Assembly (NCBI GenBank): GCA_002707765.1
Contig: PANV01000004.1
Coordinates: 32,868-80,960 of the forward strand
DNA: 48,093 bases
Origin: Fidelibacterota bacterium
Lineage (GTDB): Bacteria > Fidelibacterota > Marinisomatia > SCGC-AAA003-L08 > D37C17
Direction: 5' to 3'
A model generated the notes under the pieces. The model was not told the origin of the DNA. It saw only the letters and a list, made by a program, of their open reading frames with translations, and did no database searches. Shown here piece by piece: positions 29,091 to 37,448 of the stretch. Positions within the stretch are counted from its first letter, which is position 1, and each line of letters starts with the position of its first letter. The position numbers and the translations under genes were made by a program.

Positions 29091-29490
29091 TAATTTGTTT
29101 TTGAATTGTTTTTAAAGCATTCATGAACCCATTTGTTCGTTGGCTTGTTATTGAATCCTTTAGACCTATATCAATAAAAATAGATTCTGCATCTAAAGAA
29201 TTTATTTCATCAATTGTAGAACCATCAATTAATGTTTTAAGAATTGATAGTAAACCTTTAACGATGAATGTATCAGAATCAGTATTTATATAATACTTTT
29301 CTTCATTTTTTTCAACTTTAACCCAAGCCATTGATGTACATCCAAAAATTCGGTATTCATCATTTTTAATATTTTCAGATATTCCATTATTTTTTTTCCC
29401 CATTTCAATAATTTGAATATATTTGTCCATTGGATCTTCAAAGAAATCGAAAGTTTCTTTAATTTCATTTATTTTAGAATTTAAATTCAT
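29080..29490 (-). CDS. sufE: Sulfur acceptor SufE
   Basis: A 136-residue sulfur shuttle that accepts persulfide from SufS and delivers it to SufB. The acceptor is C51 in FGCTSMAWV, the same number as in E. coli. The C-terminal helix with LTSQR-like SITSQRTNGF is also typical. It overlaps sufD by four bases upstream and sufT by 11 downstream. Confidence 0.95.
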   Translation of the reverse strand: MNLNSKINEIKETFDFFEDPMDKYIQIIEMGKKNNGISENIKNDEYRIFGCTSMAWVKVEKNEEKYYINTDSDTFIVKGLLSILKTLIDGSTIDEINSLDAESIFIDIGLKDSITSQRTNGFMNALKTIQKQINGK

Positions 29491-30641
29491 AATACCATAT
29501 AATTATCTAAAGTTTCTTTTAAATCTTTTTGTATTTCAATATTTTGAATTTCTTCAAGAATTTCGTTTATAAATGAATTAAGTATTAATTGTTTGGCTAA
29601 ATCAAGCTTAATCCCTCTTGATCTTAAATAAAAAATTGCTTCTTCATCTATTTGTCCAGTAGCAGAACCATGGGAACATTGTACATCATCATTATATATT
29701 TCCAATTGAGGATTTGCATTTATTTTAGCTTTATCTGATAAAATTAAGTTATTGTTTTTTTGATAAGCTTGTGATTCACTACACTTTTCATGAATTATAG
29801 ATTTGGCAAAGAAATTACTTTTTGATTTGTGGTCTGCTATAATTTTATAATTTAAATTACTAATTGTCTTTGAATGTTTATGATTGATTTCAATATAATT
29901 ATCAAAGTGCTCTTTATGTTTTGAAATGTTTAAACCATTAAACAAACAAGTACTACCTGGACTATTTAAATCTATAAAATAGTTATTCTTTACTAAATTG
30001 CTATTAATATCTATAGTATGATATTTTAGTGTTGAATTATAATTAATTAAAGAGAAAAAATTATAAATTTGCTTTGTATCTGTTTTATTAGATTTATTAA
30101 TTATTTCTAATGATGAATTATTATTAACAAAACATTGATTAACAATATTAATACATTTTTTATTTAAAAATTCTTCTTCACTTAAAATTGTTACTTTTGA
30201 ATTTTCATCACAGTCTATTAAAATTCTTAAATTTATATATTCAGTCTCATTGCCTTGTTCTATAATATTTTTGATTACTATTTTATCTTTTAATATTAAG
30301 TTTTTAGGGAAATAGAGATAATAACCAATATTATAATTTTTTAAATTTTCTTCAATGTATTGGTCATTTTTGAAAGATGAAAATTGATTTATTTTATCTT
30401 GGATTTGATTAATTTTTTGTGATATTGCTTCGTCTATATTATAAATTTTAATGTTATTTTTAACTATATAATCCCCATTATTAATAAGTTGGCCATTATA
30501 TATTATAATTTCATTATTTTTAGGAATGATTTTTTTTTCAACTTTATTGAATGAGAAAATATTCTTAAAAGTTTTAAATTGACTTGATTTAGTATATTTC
30601 CAATTTTCGAATTTAAAATTTTTGGCTATTATTTTATCCAT
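29487..30641 (-). CDS. sufD: SufD, scaffold subunit of the SufBCD complex
   Basis: A 384-residue beta-helix protein and partner of SufB and SufC. The N-terminal part is poorly conserved. The C-terminal half carries the SufBD signature: the CSHGSATGQIDEEAIFYLRSRG segment near 325-345, containing the conserved Cys-His region. It is somewhat shorter than the E. coli protein (423). It overlaps sufC by 13 bases, consistent with balanced expression of the complex. Confidence 0.93.
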   Translation of the reverse strand: MDKIIAKNFKFENWKYTKSSQFKTFKNIFSFNKVEKKIIPKNNEIIIYNGQLINNGDYIVKNNIKIYNIDEAISQKINQIQDKINQFSSFKNDQYIEENLKNYNIGYYLYFPKNLILKDKIVIKNIIEQGNETEYINLRILIDCDENSKVTILSEEEFLNKKCINIVNQCFVNNNSSLEIINKSNKTDTKQIYNFFSLINYNSTLKYHTIDINSNLVKNNYFIDLNSPGSTCLFNGLNISKHKEHFDNYIEINHKHSKTISNLNYKIIADHKSKSNFFAKSIIHEKCSESQAYQKNNNLILSDKAKINANPQLEIYNDDVQCSHGSATGQIDEEAIFYLRSRGIKLDLAKQLILNSFINEILEEIQNIEIQKDLKETLDNYMVL

Positions 30642-31366
30642 TCATAACCTTTTTCTTCTAATTCAACAGCTAATTCTTTTCCACCAGATTTAACGATTGT
30701 ACCATTTAGCATGACATGAACAAAATCAGGTTTTAAATAATTTAAAATTCTATTATAATGTGTAATTAATATGAATGATTTATTTTTATTTCTAAATGCA
30801 TTAATTCCATTAGATACTATTCTAATTGCATCTATATCTAACCCGGAATCAGTTTCATCTAATATAATTAAATCAGGATTGAGCAGTAACATCTGAATGA
30901 TTTCAAATCTTTTTTTCTCGCCTCCCGAAAACCCATCATTTACGCTTCGTTTTGAAAATTCGCTCTTTAAGCCAATTAGCTCTAACTTTTCTTTGAATAA
31001 TTTAATAAAATCTCCTGGTTCAATTTCATCTAGATTTTTTGATTTTCTAATAGAATTAACTGCCGTTCTTAGAAAATGCATAGTGTTAACTCCTGGAATT
31101 GACACAGGGTATTGAAATGACATAAATATTCCTTCGTGTGCTCTTTCATCTGGAGATAAATCAAGAATTGATTTGTCTTTGTAAATAATGTCACCTGAAT
31201 GAACATTGTAATTATCTTTTCCTGCCAATATATGCCCCAATGTACTTTTACCTGTACCATTCGTACCCATTATAACATGAAACTCACCACTATTAATATT
31301 TAAATTTATATTATTTAAAATATTTTTGTCGTCAATGCCAGCAGTTAGATTTTTAATTTTTAACAT
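30629..31366 (-). CDS. sufC: SufC ATPase
   Basis: A 245-residue soluble ABC-type ATPase that drives SufBCD. Walker A is MGTNGTGKSTLG at about 34-45, the signature NDGFSGGEKKR is typical of SufC, and Walker B is LIILDETDSGLD with the family-specific TDSGLD. The start is ATG at 31366, 15 bases after sufB. Length is normal. Confidence 0.97.
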   Translation of the reverse strand: MLKIKNLTAGIDDKNILNNINLNINSGEFHVIMGTNGTGKSTLGHILAGKDNYNVHSGDIIYKDKSILDLSPDERAHEGIFMSFQYPVSIPGVNTMHFLRTAVNSIRKSKNLDEIEPGDFIKLFKEKLELIGLKSEFSKRSVNDGFSGGEKKRFEIIQMLLLNPDLIILDETDSGLDIDAIRIVSNGINAFRNKNKSFILITHYNRILNYLKPDFVHVMLNGTIVKSGGKELAVELEEKGYEWIK

Positions 31367-31381
31367 TTTATCCTCAATTTA

Positions 31382-32830
31382 TTAACCAACTGATCCTTCT
31401 AAACTTACTTCCATTAGTTTTTGTGCCTCAACGGCAAATTCCATGGGTAATTTTTTAAAAACACTTTTACAAAATCCATTAATTATCAGTGCAATAGCAT
31501 CTTCTGTATCAATTCCTCTTTGATTACAGTAAAAAAGTTGTTCTTCGCCAATTTTGGAGGTTGTTGCTTCATGCTCTATTTTTGCGGAAGCATTACGAAT
31601 ATCTAAATAAGGGAAAGTATGAGCACCACTTTTTGAACCAATTAATATTGAATCACATTCAGATCTATTCCTAGCATTAATTGCATTTTTCATTACCTTA
31701 ACCTCACCACGATATGTCTGTTGCCCATTGCCAGCAGATATGCCTTTTGAAATAATTGTACTCTTGGTATTGTTACCAATATGAATCATTTTAGTACCTG
31801 TATCTGCTTGCTGAAAATTATTACTTAACGCAACAGAATAAAATTCTCCTATGCTATTGTCACCTTTTAAAACACAACTTGGGTATTTCCATGTTAAAGC
31901 AGAGCCTGTTTCAATTTGAGTCCATGAAATCTTAGATTTATAACCCTTGCATAAGCCTCTTTTTGTAACAAAATTATATATTCCACCCTTACCATCTTTA
32001 TCACCTGGGTACCAATTTTGAACCGTTGAATATTTTATTTCTGCATTGTCTAGCGTCACTAGTTCTACAACGGCAGCATGGAGCTGATTCTCATCTCTCA
32101 TGGGCGCAGTACAACCTTCAAGATAACTTACATATGCTCCTTCATCTGCAATAATTAAAGTTCTTTCAAATTGACCCGTATTAGCAGCATTAATCCTAAA
32201 ATAAGTTGATAATTCCATTGGACACTTTGTCCCTTTAGGAATGTAAACAAAGGACCCATCACTAAAAACTGCTGAATTTAATGCGGCATAGTAATTATCT
32301 GAAATAGGTACTACAGTCCCTAAATATTTTTTTATCAAGTCTGGATGATTTTGTACAGCTTCGGAAAAAGAACAAAATATTACACCAGCTTTTTTTAAGG
32401 TTTCTTTAAATGTTGTTGCAACTGAAACACTATCGAAAACAGCATCTACAGCAACACCTGATAGCATTTTTTGTTCATTTAGTGGTATTCCTAGCTTGTT
32501 ATAAGTTTTAATGAGCTCAGGATCTACTTCATCTAAACTATTTAATTTTTTCTTTTGTTTTGGAGCAGAATAATAACATAAATCTTGAAAATCTATTTTT
32601 GGATATTTTAAGTTGGACCAATTTGGTTCAGACATTTTAAGCCATCTATTATATGCTTTGAGCCTCCATTCAAGAAGCCAATCAGGTTCATTTTTGATAG
32701 CAGAAATTGTTTTAATAATTTCTTCGTTTAAACCATTTGGTATACGTTCTTCTTTAATCTTTGTAGTAAAGCCATATTGATATTCAGAAGATGTGATATC
32801 TTCAATTTGTTGTTTGGTAGATTTACTCAT
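31382..32830 (-). CDS. sufB: SufB, main scaffold of the SufBCD complex
   Basis: A 482-residue protein when started at ATG 32830, which gives the usual MSKST opening and avoids overlap with the carrier gene; an in-frame ATG ten codons upstream would overlap it. The family landmarks DWLLEWRLKAY, YIPKGTKCPMELSTYFRIN, YLEGCTAPMRDENQLHAAVVE and RNRSECDSILIG are clear, with the conserved Cys-Glu-His sites for cluster assembly. It forms the platform on which SufE sulfur and iron are joined. Confidence 0.97.
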   Translation of the reverse strand: MSKSTKQQIEDITSSEYQYGFTTKIKEERIPNGLNEEIIKTISAIKNEPDWLLEWRLKAYNRWLKMSEPNWSNLKYPKIDFQDLCYYSAPKQKKKLNSLDEVDPELIKTYNKLGIPLNEQKMLSGVAVDAVFDSVSVATTFKETLKKAGVIFCSFSEAVQNHPDLIKKYLGTVVPISDNYYAALNSAVFSDGSFVYIPKGTKCPMELSTYFRINAANTGQFERTLIIADEGAYVSYLEGCTAPMRDENQLHAAVVELVTLDNAEIKYSTVQNWYPGDKDGKGGIYNFVTKRGLCKGYKSKISWTQIETGSALTWKYPSCVLKGDNSIGEFYSVALSNNFQQADTGTKMIHIGNNTKSTIISKGISAGNGQQTYRGEVKVMKNAINARNRSECDSILIGSKSGAHTFPYLDIRNASAKIEHEATTSKIGEEQLFYCNQRGIDTEDAIALIINGFCKSVFKKLPMEFAVEAQKLMEVSLEGSVG

Positions 32831-32835
32831 TGTAT

Positions 32836-33186
32836 TTAAGCCGAGAAACTTGTTCCGCAACCGCAGGTTTTATTAGCATTTGGATTATTTAATTTAAATC
32901 CGCCTGATAGTAAATCATCAGAAAAATCAATTTCGGTGCCTCTAACATAAAACCAACTTTTGAGATCACAAATTATTTTTATTCCTTTACTTTCAAAAAT
33001 CTTATCAAATTCTTTTTCTTTATTATCAAAAGTTAAGTTGTACGACATCCCAGAACAACCGCCATTAGTAACGGAAACCCTTAAAAAATAACCTTTTTTA
33101 TCTTCACCACTTAATATTGCACTAACTCTTTTAGCTGCATCGTTTGTAAGAATTATATTTTCATTTATAATTTCTTTATCACTCAT
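32836..33186 (-). CDS. A-type iron-sulfur carrier (SufA/ErpA/IscA family)
   Basis: A 116-residue carrier protein with the three ligands C44 (GGCSGMSY), C108 and C110 (CGCGTSF) at the usual spacing. It passes clusters from SufBCD to apoproteins. The start is supported by GGAG five bases upstream (minus strand). It is the first structural gene after the regulator, and a tandem 9-bp repeat lies just upstream. SufA, ErpA and IscA cannot be told apart here; SufA is most likely from context. Confidence 0.94.
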   Translation of the reverse strand: MSDKEIINENIILTNDAAKRVSAILSGEDKKGYFLRVSVTNGGCSGMSYNLTFDNKEKEFDKIFESKGIKIICDLKSWFYVRGTEIDFSDDLLSGGFKLNNPNANKTCGCGTSFSA

Positions 33187-33201
33187 AATTACTCCATTTT
33201 T

Positions 33202-33219
33202 TGCACGATATGCACGATA
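33202..33219. promoter_or_regulatory. Tandem 9-bp repeat upstream of the suf structural genes (candidate operator)
   Basis: TGCACGATA occurs twice with no gap, 16 bases before the start of the A-type carrier gene, in the 69-base spacer after the regulator gene. It is GC-rich for this genome. Parts of it (TATGC, CGATA) resemble the inverted repeat in front of the regulator gene, so both may bind the same Rrf2 protein. Confidence 0.5.
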
Positions 33220-33255
33220 ATTTATTAATATTTTTGTTATTTAACACGTAAAAAT

Positions 33256-33651
33256 TTAATTTGTTAAATCGTAAATTTTTATTTTCTTTAATGAATTTCT
33301 AATATTATCATTAATCAAATTCATTGGATTCTTAATATTGCATATATCATATACGTTACAGTCTAAATTTAAATTGCATTTGACTGCACCTATTGGCCCT
33401 TCAATTGATTCAATAAAATCTATTAAATTTATTCTTTCTAAATTCTTATTTAAAGAATATCCTCCATTTGTTCCTCTTATACTATTTAAATAACCACATT
33501 TAGATAATCTTTGTAATATTTTTGCTAATAGTTCTTTAGGAATATTGTACTGCTTGGCTATTTCTTTTGTAGAGCATGATTTATTGCTTTTGCTCTTAAT
33601 ATGCTTTATAGCTATTAATGAATATTCTATTGATTTATTTATATTTAACAT
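33256..33651 (-). CDS. Rrf2-family iron-sulfur regulator (IscR/SufR-like)
   Basis: A 131-residue winged-helix regulator. The N-terminal HTH covers about 10-60 (STKEIAKQYNIPKELLAKIL and the wing RGTNGGYSL). The cluster loop has C92, C98 and C104, spaced C-x5-C-x5-C and at the same numbers as E. coli IscR. The fourth IscR ligand, H107, is replaced by Lys in an ungapped alignment, so cluster binding may differ. It heads the SUF operon and most likely controls it according to Fe-S status, with autoregulation suggested by the inverted repeat at its start. Confidence 0.92.
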   Translation of the reverse strand: MLNINKSIEYSLIAIKHIKSKSNKSCSTKEIAKQYNIPKELLAKILQRLSKCGYLNSIRGTNGGYSLNKNLERINLIDFIESIEGPIGAVKCNLNLDCNVYDICNIKNPMNLINDNIRNSLKKIKIYDLTN

Positions 33652-33674
33652 TATGCGACCAATTTTATCGCATA
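33652..33674. promoter_or_regulatory. Inverted repeat directly before the Rrf2 regulator (candidate autoregulatory operator)
   Basis: Perfect 7-bp arms TATGCGA (33652-33658) and TCGCATA (33668-33674) with a 9-base spacer abut the regulator's ATG. The GC content of the arms stands out from the flanking AT-rich DNA. A TATATT-like -10 box overlaps the distal side on the minus strand. Binding here would block transcription or translation start. Confidence 0.5.
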
Positions 33675-33696
33675 TAATATAACTTACCTGGATGAA

Positions 33697-35415
33697 TTAA
33701 TTAAAGGAATTTAAAGCTCTTCTTATTGCTCGAGATAAATCATTATTTTTGCTACTAAAATTATACAAATCATCAAAAATAGATTTAATCCACTTTATTT
33801 TTAAATTACAGTTAGTGACCTGTAAAAATTCAAATTTGAGTAGCCAATCATTAATTCCTTTATTATTAGTATCTAAATATATTTTTTTAAGTTCATTAAT
33901 ATTCAGTTCAGGCTCTGAACTTTCTTTTATTTTTTTAAAAAAATTATTTAAGGTAAAATCAATTTCTTTTTCATTATTTAAATTGAGTTTTTCATATTTT
34001 TTGTTATCTATTGGAACTTTTGAGAAATATTTAGAAGAATCACAAACTCCACCATAAACTGATGTTACTTTTGATCCACAAACTAAGTCAAAGTTTCCCC
34101 ATTCTGGCTCAAATAGAGTTTTATCTCTATATTTCAATGTACAGTTTTCAAAAGTTATAATAATAATTTTTGAATTATTTTTTAAAATCGACATTATTTT
34201 ACCCGACAAGATTATATCATCTTCAAATTCAAGTTTTATAATTTTATTTTTTATTATATTTGATTGTTTTAATTCAATATTTGATAATTTTGAAATAGGT
34301 TTACCAAATTTTTTTAAATTTCCTAAAGGTGAACTATATCCTTCAAAATGGTAATCTGGTCCATGATTATTCAATTGTTTTTTATTGGTCCCTATTTGAG
34401 TTGGGCCATTAAATGATATAAAAATAATTTGTTTTTTTTGATTGGTTATATATTTTTTTAACTTTCCTGAAATATGTATGTTATCATCTAAAACTACTGT
34501 ACACAATGTTTTAGCTTTTTTTGCAATATTTAATCCATATTCTCCACCTATATTGAAAGCCATAGATTTTGCCAATTTCTTTAGTTCTTTTGATAAAAAT
34601 TTATAATTTGGTGTTACAAATAGTTGGGGTTGTTGCTCTGTTATATCATAATCATAATTAATACAATCAATGGAAAAAGGAATTTTTTTAACTTCTTTTT
34701 TTAAACAATTTTCACTTTCTGCAACAGATGATAGTAGTCCAGCTCCATAAATTTTAGGATTATTGATTTCTCCAATTAAACCATATTCGACTGTCCACCA
34801 ATTCATTCTAGCTAATATAGCAGATTCACTAAGATATGTTGTGGAATGGATTGCTTTTTCCAACTTCAAATTTGCTTTTTCAACCTCATTTTTTTTTGCA
34901 TTAATATTTTCTTTAATATCAGATAAATTTCTTATAGCATAATAGACTTCTAAATCTTCTGATGAAATAATTGCTTTTGAAGCAATTTCTCCATAATTAA
35001 TTAAATATTCAGAATAATCTTCATTTGCAATTATTGGTGCATGACCTGCAGCTTCATGAGCTATATCTGGAGAAGGTGTATAAGTTATATTTTTATGACT
35101 TCTCATATCAGCAGCAATAGGTAGAATTTTTAATGATTGAAATTCCATAAATGCATTAGGAGGGATGAATCCTCTAACACACACAGCTCTCCAGCCAAAA
35201 TTAGATAATTTTTTATCTATAGATTCTATTTTGGGTATTTTGTTTAATGTTATACCAGTTTTTTTTAAACCTTCAAAATAAATTTCATCTGCATTTTTTT
35301 TAAAAAAATTAGTAGAAACTTTCATGATAAATCTCCATGTTGCCTGATCAATATATGTGTAACTTTCATAATCTTGATTTACAATGTATTGTTTTAAATG
35401 ATTAGGGATTATCAT
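33697..35415 (-). CDS. Biopterin-dependent aromatic amino acid hydroxylase, long form
   Basis: A 572-residue protein. The N-terminal part (about 1-310) is the iron- and pterin-dependent catalytic domain with the facial triad H120 and H125 (HEAAGHAP) and E210 (WWTVEYGL). The pocket segment RGFIPPNAFMEFQS at 81-94 is also seen. It would hydroxylate phenylalanine (or possibly tryptophan/tyrosine) with O2. The C-terminal 250 residues are an extension not found in the roughly 270-residue proteobacterial enzyme; I recognise long forms of this kind in Bacteroidetes-type bacteria but not the function of the extension. It is a single gene, divergent from the LpxL-like gene. Confidence 0.87.
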   Translation of the reverse strand: MIIPNHLKQYIVNQDYESYTYIDQATWRFIMKVSTNFFKKNADEIYFEGLKKTGITLNKIPKIESIDKKLSNFGWRAVCVRGFIPPNAFMEFQSLKILPIAADMRSHKNITYTPSPDIAHEAAGHAPIIANEDYSEYLINYGEIASKAIISSEDLEVYYAIRNLSDIKENINAKKNEVEKANLKLEKAIHSTTYLSESAILARMNWWTVEYGLIGEINNPKIYGAGLLSSVAESENCLKKEVKKIPFSIDCINYDYDITEQQPQLFVTPNYKFLSKELKKLAKSMAFNIGGEYGLNIAKKAKTLCTVVLDDNIHISGKLKKYITNQKKQIIFISFNGPTQIGTNKKQLNNHGPDYHFEGYSSPLGNLKKFGKPISKLSNIELKQSNIIKNKIIKLEFEDDIILSGKIMSILKNNSKIIIITFENCTLKYRDKTLFEPEWGNFDLVCGSKVTSVYGGVCDSSKYFSKVPIDNKKYEKLNLNNEKEIDFTLNNFFKKIKESSEPELNINELKKIYLDTNNKGINDWLLKFEFLQVTNCNLKIKWIKSIFDDLYNFSSKNNDLSRAIRRALNSFN

Positions 35416-35496
35416 ATTTGAAAATTTTTTAATCTATTCATACCCTAAATATATTTAAATTAAGATTAACTTATAATAAAATATTGTAGCCAAAAT

Positions 35497-36354
35497 TTGA
35501 AAAATTCATTTACATTTTTAGCTTTAAAATTTCTAAGTAAAATATTTAAATATTTACCAAGAAAATTATCAATTCAAATAGGATATACTTTAGGAAAATT
35601 AATATATTTAATATTTCCTAAAAGAAAGTTAGTTGCAGCAACCAATCTTAAAATAGCTTTTCCAAATTTAAATCAATTAGAATTAGAAAATTTATTAAAA
35701 AAAACCTACTGTAACTTTTCAATAATGGCTACAGAGTTTCTGAGGCAAAATATGAATTCGTATAAGAATGTTTATATTGATTATGAAACTAAAAAAATAT
35801 TAGAATCAAAATCAGGTATTATATTGATGACAGCACATTTTGGTAACTGGGAATTAATTCCATCAACATTATCTAGAATTAAAAAAATTGCTATTGTCGT
35901 TAAAATTCAAAAAAATTTTGGAGGTGATAAGTTTATTCAAAATCAAAGAAAAATTAATGGTGTAGAACTGATTTCAATGAAAGATTCAAAAACAAAAATG
36001 TTAAATGCTATCATTGATGGAAAAATTTTGGGGTTGGCAAGTGATCAAAATGCAAAGCACAAAGGAACTGATTCATTGTTCTTTAATAAGCAAGTTTCTG
36101 TACCAAAGGGAGCTGGTTATTTTCATTTTAAAACAAACATTCCAATTGTAGTGGGCTTTTGTATAATGAATGACGATTTTTCGTACAATTTTAAATTAAA
36201 GCCATTATTAGTAGATAAAGAAATAAAGGATTTTGATGGTATTTGTAATATGGTTAATAATGAATATTCTAGAATTTTAGAGGAAGAAATAAAACTTCAT
36301 CCTGAACAATATTTTTGGTTTCATAAAAAATGGAATAAAGAAATTTATAAATAA
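35497..36354 (+). CDS. LpxL/HtrB-like lipid A (KDO2-lipid IVA) acyltransferase
   Basis: A 285-residue membrane-associated acyltransferase. The catalytic HxxxxE is in TAHFGNWELIP near 109-119, with later landmarks LASDQNAKHKG and the C-terminal HPEQYFWFHKKW. These are the LpxL/HtrB family marks, so it probably adds a secondary acyl chain to lipid A. The start is a TTG at 35497, with no nearby in-frame ATG. It fits with LptD and the MsbA-like exporter in the same window. A lysophospholipid acyltransferase of the same superfamily is possible but less likely. Confidence 0.9.
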   Translation: MKNSFTFLALKFLSKIFKYLPRKLSIQIGYTLGKLIYLIFPKRKLVAATNLKIAFPNLNQLELENLLKKTYCNFSIMATEFLRQNMNSYKNVYIDYETKKILESKSGIILMTAHFGNWELIPSTLSRIKKIAIVVKIQKNFGGDKFIQNQRKINGVELISMKDSKTKMLNAIIDGKILGLASDQNAKHKGTDSLFFNKQVSVPKGAGYFHFKTNIPIVVGFCIMNDDFSYNFKLKPLLVDKEIKDFDGICNMVNNEYSRILEEEIKLHPEQYFWFHKKWNKEIYK

Positions 36355-36442
36355 TTATTAATGACAAATAATACTTAATATCAAAATTTTATAAATTGGT
36401 TAGAATTAAATACTGACTTATTAGATAAGCCTAGAAATAACT

Positions 36443-37444
36443 ATGAAAAATAAGCTACAAGAAGAAATCAACCTTAAAACTAAGCCAATTGGATCTCTTG
36501 GACTACTTGAGAAACTTGCTTTGAAAATTGGAAATATTCAACAAAGCGTATCTCCATCTTTAATTAATCCATCTTTAATTGTATTTTCTGGAGACCATGG
36601 AATTGCTAATGAGGGTGTGAGCGCCTATCCACAAGAAGTCACTCACCAAATGGTGTTTAATTTTATCAATGATGGTGCTGCTATTAATGTTTTTTCAAAG
36701 CAGCATGATATAAGTGTTTACATTGTAGATGCTGGAGTAAATTTTAATTTCAATTATCATGAAAAAATAATAGATAATAAAATTAGTCATGGTACGAAAA
36801 GTTTTTTAAAATCTAAAGCAATGCAATCAGATGAGTATGATCAATGCATTATTAAGGGGAAAACCATTGTAAAAGATATTGCATTGCAGGGTACAAATAT
36901 AATTGGTTTTGGTGAAATGGGAATTGGAAATACATCATCATCATCAATTATTATGAGCTATATTTGTAATTATCCAATAAAAGATTGTGTTGGAAGGGGA
37001 ACAGGTATAAATGATAAACAGTTAAAAAATAAAATTAAAATACTTGAAGAATCAAAGAGTTTTCATGGTAGTTTAAATGATATAGAAGAAATTCTTGCTT
37101 CGTTTGGAGGCTATGAAATGGTTCAGATGTGTGGTGCTATGCTAGAAGCATATAATCAAAATATGATAATACTTGTAGATGGATTTATTGCATCGACCGT
37201 TTTTTTAGCCTCAGCAAAAATAAATCCTGATATAATTGAAAATGCTATTTTTTGTCATTTAAGTGATGAGAAAGCACATGCACTTCTATTAAAGTATTTA
37301 GATGTTGAACCATTACTTAAGCTAGGTCTTAGACTAGGTGAAGGTACAGGATGTGCTTTAGCATTTCCTATAATACAAAGCTCTGTTAATTTCCTTAATG
37401 AAATGGCAAGTTTTGATAGTGCTGGAGTATCAAATAAATCTTAA
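36443..37444 (+). CDS. cobT: Nicotinate-nucleotide-dimethylbenzimidazole phosphoribosyltransferase CobT
   Basis: A 333-residue enzyme that makes alpha-ribazole phosphate, the lower-ligand nucleotide of cobalamin. Family marks are KPIGSLGLLE near the N-terminus, FSGDHGIANEGVSAYPQEVT, GFGEMGIGNT and the catalytic Glu region RLGEGTGCALAFP near the C-terminus. Length is normal. It starts a three-gene unit with cobS and a CobC-like phosphatase. The 88-base gap upstream shows no recognisable cobalamin riboswitch. Confidence 0.96.
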   Translation: MKNKLQEEINLKTKPIGSLGLLEKLALKIGNIQQSVSPSLINPSLIVFSGDHGIANEGVSAYPQEVTHQMVFNFINDGAAINVFSKQHDISVYIVDAGVNFNFNYHEKIIDNKISHGTKSFLKSKAMQSDEYDQCIIKGKTIVKDIALQGTNIIGFGEMGIGNTSSSSIIMSYICNYPIKDCVGRGTGINDKQLKNKIKILEESKSFHGSLNDIEEILASFGGYEMVQMCGAMLEAYNQNMIILVDGFIASTVFLASAKINPDIIENAIFCHLSDEKAHALLLKYLDVEPLLKLGLRLGEGTGCALAFPIIQSSVNFLNEMASFDSAGVSNKS

Positions 37445-37448
37445 TAAT

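Noticed and set aside
32831..32860. Longer sufB start overlapping the A-type carrier gene
   Set aside because: SufB homologues start near the MSKST position; the longer start would overlap the carrier's last codons without need.
36355..36442. Possible cobalamin riboswitch before cobT
   Set aside because: The gap is only 88 bases, very AT-rich, and shows no B12-box-like conserved core or strong stems.
37398..37448. Longer N-terminus for cobS reaching into cobT
   Set aside because: The extra 17 residues do not fit the family; ATG 37449 gives the normal start four bases after the cobT stop.
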